Assembly (NCBI GenBank): GCA_963693285.1 | Contig: OY848924.1 | Coordinates: forward strand, 5,787,842 to 5,851,841 | Direction: 5' to 3' | Length of the DNA stretch: 64,000 nucleotides | From: Xestospongia muta | Taxonomy: Eukaryota; Porifera; Demospongiae; Haplosclerida; Petrosiidae | Shown here: piece after piece, positions 61,296-64,000 of the stretch | How positions within the stretch are numbered: position 1 is the first letter of the stretch | How the letters are laid out: each line of letters starts with the position of its first letter | Made by a program: the position numbers and the translations under genes | Notes under the pieces: model-generated | Seen by the model: the letters and a program-made list of their open reading frames with translations, nothing else | Database searches by the model: none | What the model was told of the DNA's origin: nothing

Positions 61296-62743
61296 TCATT
61301 AAGATAAGCTATGCAGAAGGCTCAAGGTTTATTACTAATTCATTTCCCGCCATCAACAGTTAACCACGTGATAAGCACGTGCTTTTGCACCCGTAGTTGA
61401 TTATTTCCTTATTTTGCACTATTTGCCCCTGGTGTGCAGAGCTGTAGTGCACTAGTCCGTGTATCGTTTGCAGTTCCAGATTTCTCAGATAAATCCATCT
61501 TTCCGTTGTAGTAAGTTGTCTTTGTGTAAATTACACGTAAAAAGACTGTGCACGACAAGTAACTCATCGTAACTGTGCAACCCAGAGGCAATATCTAAAC
61601 AAAAGATGTGCTATTTAGAACTGAATTAGCTGAGATCTACTATAGATAATAGTACTAGTATTGTTTACTCTATTATCTATGACTCTACGTCTATAGAAAC
61701 CTGTATTGTCTATTTAGCAAGCCTTAATTCTTATGAAATTAATCAAATTATACTATAGTGCTTTGATAGTTCGAGAATTTATATATCTAGCTTGCCTGTT
61801 CTCAAAAAAATCACAACAGAGTGAAGATTGCTCAATTTTGAATACTAGTTTTCCTAGATGTGCCTCTCCTTGCAAATCATCTTGTCTTAGACTATGTGTT
61901 ACATAAGTGAGTACAACAGTGCAAAAGTGTGATGAATCCACCTGTGTGCATGTCAATATGATGTTGATATGAGCATTATACAGGATGCAATCTATGAATG
62001 TATTGTCTATATTCAAATGACAGCTTTAAATGTTGCTAATTATGTGTTAAGGTGTCGGATAGTTATCAGCACTAAAGGAATATCTGCAATTTCTATAGTA
62101 TTAACATAACTAATTAATTATTGGCTATTAAAATCCTTATTTGGATTCAACAAAGTAATAGTAATATAATTGATTATAAGGATGTTTGCAATGTTTTACT
62201 TATTGTGGTTGTAACAATTGCATATTAAGATATATTGATAGTGTAATTCTCGTCATCTCCATATATGGATGTGCTAAGTCTAATTAGTAGTTGTTAAAAG
62301 ATTATTAGTTGTGACTGTTAGCTTATTAAAGAATTCATTTTTGCACTTGTGGCAATTTCTTTGTTCCTAGCACCATAACTTTTGTGTTGTATTTCTGTCG
62401 CAAATGCCTGATAAATACTTTGGACAGTATGATTTATAATTTATTTATTTTTCATCATGATATTGTACTTTTAAACAACAAAAATATAATTAAACAATAT
62501 ATATATATATATATATGTATGTATATATAGTTCTCGTTTGTACATCTATTAGCAAATGAATGATCGTTTTAAACTAAACTTGCTAACAATTCAAAAATTA
62601 TGTTATCATCTATCATTCCAGTCTTTGCTAGCCCATAACAATATTAGCACATTTTAAAACAATCAATTATGAATTTTTGTTGATTATTCCTTAGTTGTGA
62701 TCTTTCTTAATTATGTAGATCAGTCTATTCATAGCTAGTCATA
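61296..62743. promoter_or_regulatory. Head-to-head intergenic region between ESCO and LITAF-like gene
   Basis: The two flanking genes are divergent, so both promoters must lie in this 1.45 kb. The first 150 bases above the ESCO start are less A+T-rich than the surroundings and contain CACGTG-type sites (about 61364 and 61377). A (TA)n tract lies at about 62498-62528. No gene seen; the 60-90-codon ORFs have no recognisable similarity. Confidence 0.5.
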
Positions 62744-63993
62744 ATGGCAGCTGTCCCACCTCCCTATGATCCAGTAAGCTTATAAATACCAGTCAAACAT
62801 AGTTTTTAAATACTTTTGCTGATATTTGATATAGTATGTGTTTGTGTAACTACCTTAATAACCAACCTTTGTTGCTGTAGAACTATCCAGGTGGCTATCC
62901 TCCCCCTCAACAAGGCTATCCTCCTCCCCAAGAGGCCTATCCTCCTCCCCAACAGAGCTACCCTACTGCTCCTGCTCCTGCTCCTGCTCAACAGTCTGCT
63001 ACAACAACAATTGTTGTTGAACAGCCTGCTGCACAGGTCTTCGGTCAAGCTCCAGTGCAACTTCCTGATGGAGTGAGTACAAAAATTTAAGTTTTATACC
63101 TTAGCCTATTCTTAGATTATTTATGAAGGCTTCTGAAAATGAATACCAGATCATTAATGGTAGTGTTTAAGCCTAAATTATTGCCAATCACTATATTTAA
63201 ATGCCATAAATAACTAAAGTACAGCTAATAAGACTGTACTCACTGTACTTAATAATCTCGTGATCACACCTAATAATGATCATGTTATGAATAATAAATC
63301 TCCAGTCCAAACTCCAAACCACAGATACAAAATATAAAGAATGGCTTTCAGGTTTTGTTGGTTGGTTGATATATTTTTAACATTTGTTATATACTTAGAG
63401 TTCGATTACTACATCTAGTGTCTATGATATCTGTCAAAAAGTGCTGATAGCTGTAATGATTTTGCACTGTACAATTAAATTAATATTTGTGGGTAATATA
63501 ATAAGGACAGCCCTAATTAAATCAATTCTTTAGACTCTAAGTCACTGTATGGTCTCAAATAAAATAAGTGTAACGTGTGATCTACATGTAAGCAATACAT
63601 GTAAGCGTGTTATATTTTAACCTTGGGGTTCTTATTAAGACTCTGCTTCTGGCCTGGGGGGTTCTTATTAAGAGTATTTTAGCAAGGGTTCCTATTAAGA
63701 CAGAAGATAATAAGTGATTGCATTGCAGCACATTAACTTCATTATGTTGTAATGTTTATAAATTTTTCTTTCACATATATGCACACTACACCTTTTCCTC
63801 TTAGAACATCACTGTGTTACGTTATAGGACAGGACTCTTAACCTGGATTCTGATTGGAGTTATTTGTTTGTTCACCTGGGAATGTGGTCTGTGTTGTCTT
63901 GGGCTGATTCCACTTTGTGTTAATGGTGCAAAGGATATTGAACATGTCCATCCTGTAACTGGCCAGGTTGTGGGTGTTTACAAGCGTATATAG
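62744..63993 (+). CDS. LITAF-domain-like small membrane protein lacking zinc-ligand cysteines
   Basis: Three exons, all phase 0: 62744-62773, 62881-63072, 63805-63993; 136 aa. Residues 1-45 are Pro/Tyr/Gln-rich with a PPPY motif (the WW-domain-binding PPxY found in LITAF proteins) and repeated YPPPQ units, followed by an Ala/Pro/Gln stretch. Exon 3 reads YRTGLLTWILIGVICLF, a Cys-rich CGLCC hydrophobic segment, PLCVNGAKDIEHV and ends VVGVYKRI, which lines up with the membrane-inserting half of the LITAF domain and its conserved GxYKR end. Typical members carry a C-x-x-C before and after this segment and bind zinc at the endosomal membrane; here the second pair is replaced by HPVTG and the first is not seen. 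So a degenerate or divergent LITAF-like protein is the best call. Confidence 0.8.
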
Positions 63994-64000
63994 AAACTAT

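Noticed and set aside
62806..63060. 84-aa and 86-aa ORFs overlapping LITAF-like exon 2
   Set aside because: Out-of-frame readings of the Pro/Gln-rich exon; the spliced frame fits phase, start codon and family end.

Overview
This is an A+T-rich, intron-dense animal genome window. The proteins it encodes (a CCDC25 orthologue, LPCAT3-type MBOAT acyltransferases, an ESCO cohesin acetyltransferase, a LITAF-like membrane protein) are metazoan. Small introns, compact genes, many MITE-like elements and a DIRS/Ngaro-type retroelement relic make an early-branching animal, most likely a sponge, my best guess. The organism is inferred, not shown. No bacterial-style operons, rRNA, tRNA or CRISPR arrays were seen. 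All coding calls were built by hand from exons with GT/AG boundaries, matching phases and family-level protein similarity.

Layout. (1) 1-9.96 kb, + strand: a head-to-tail repeat of period 4,436 bp, each unit carrying one CCDC25 gene. Copy A (cut by the window edge) and copy B share two nonsense codons; copy C (6958-9646) reads through as 213 codons. (2) 10.87-53.88 kb, - strand: a tandem array of LPCAT3-like lysophospholipid acyltransferase genes with identical 16-exon structure. Copies 1, 2, 3, 5 and 6 are open throughout (456-458 aa). Copy 4 (31.67-36.47 kb) is a pseudogene with at least five independent lesions. A seventh, exon 2-3-only fragment lies at 43.9-45.6 kb. Copy 1 is the most diverged. 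Copies 5 and 6 belong to a segmental duplication (about 37.02-43.93 kb and 48.59-55.30 kb) that also carried the 3' end of the neighbouring ESCO gene, leaving a broken three-exon ESCO fragment at 42.80-43.60 kb. (3) 45.7-47.35 kb: a decayed tyrosine-recombinase retrotransposon (RT, RNase H, YR) lies next to the seventh fragment. (4) 54.14-61.30 kb, - strand: an intact nine-exon ESCO gene (359 aa) with a C2H2-like finger and acetyltransferase domain. Its long introns hold a hAT-type MITE, a hairpin and a 250-bp inverted repeat flanking exon 2. (5) 62.74-63.99 kb, + strand: a three-exon gene for a PPxY/proline-rich protein with a LITAF-like membrane region that has lost the usual zinc-ligand cysteines.

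Because the array supplies several homologous copies of each intron and spacer, transposon insertions can be read against empty sites. A 683-bp hAT-like element (8-bp target duplication), an 801-bp TIR element, an old 256-bp MITE and a 179-bp MITE (8-bp target duplication) are each absent from the matching place in a sister copy. The biology in view is membrane phospholipid remodelling (LPCAT3 array), sister-chromatid cohesion (ESCO), a conserved coiled-coil protein (CCDC25) and an endosomal-membrane-type small protein. I see no operon-like functional link between them; the interest lies in gene-family turnover.
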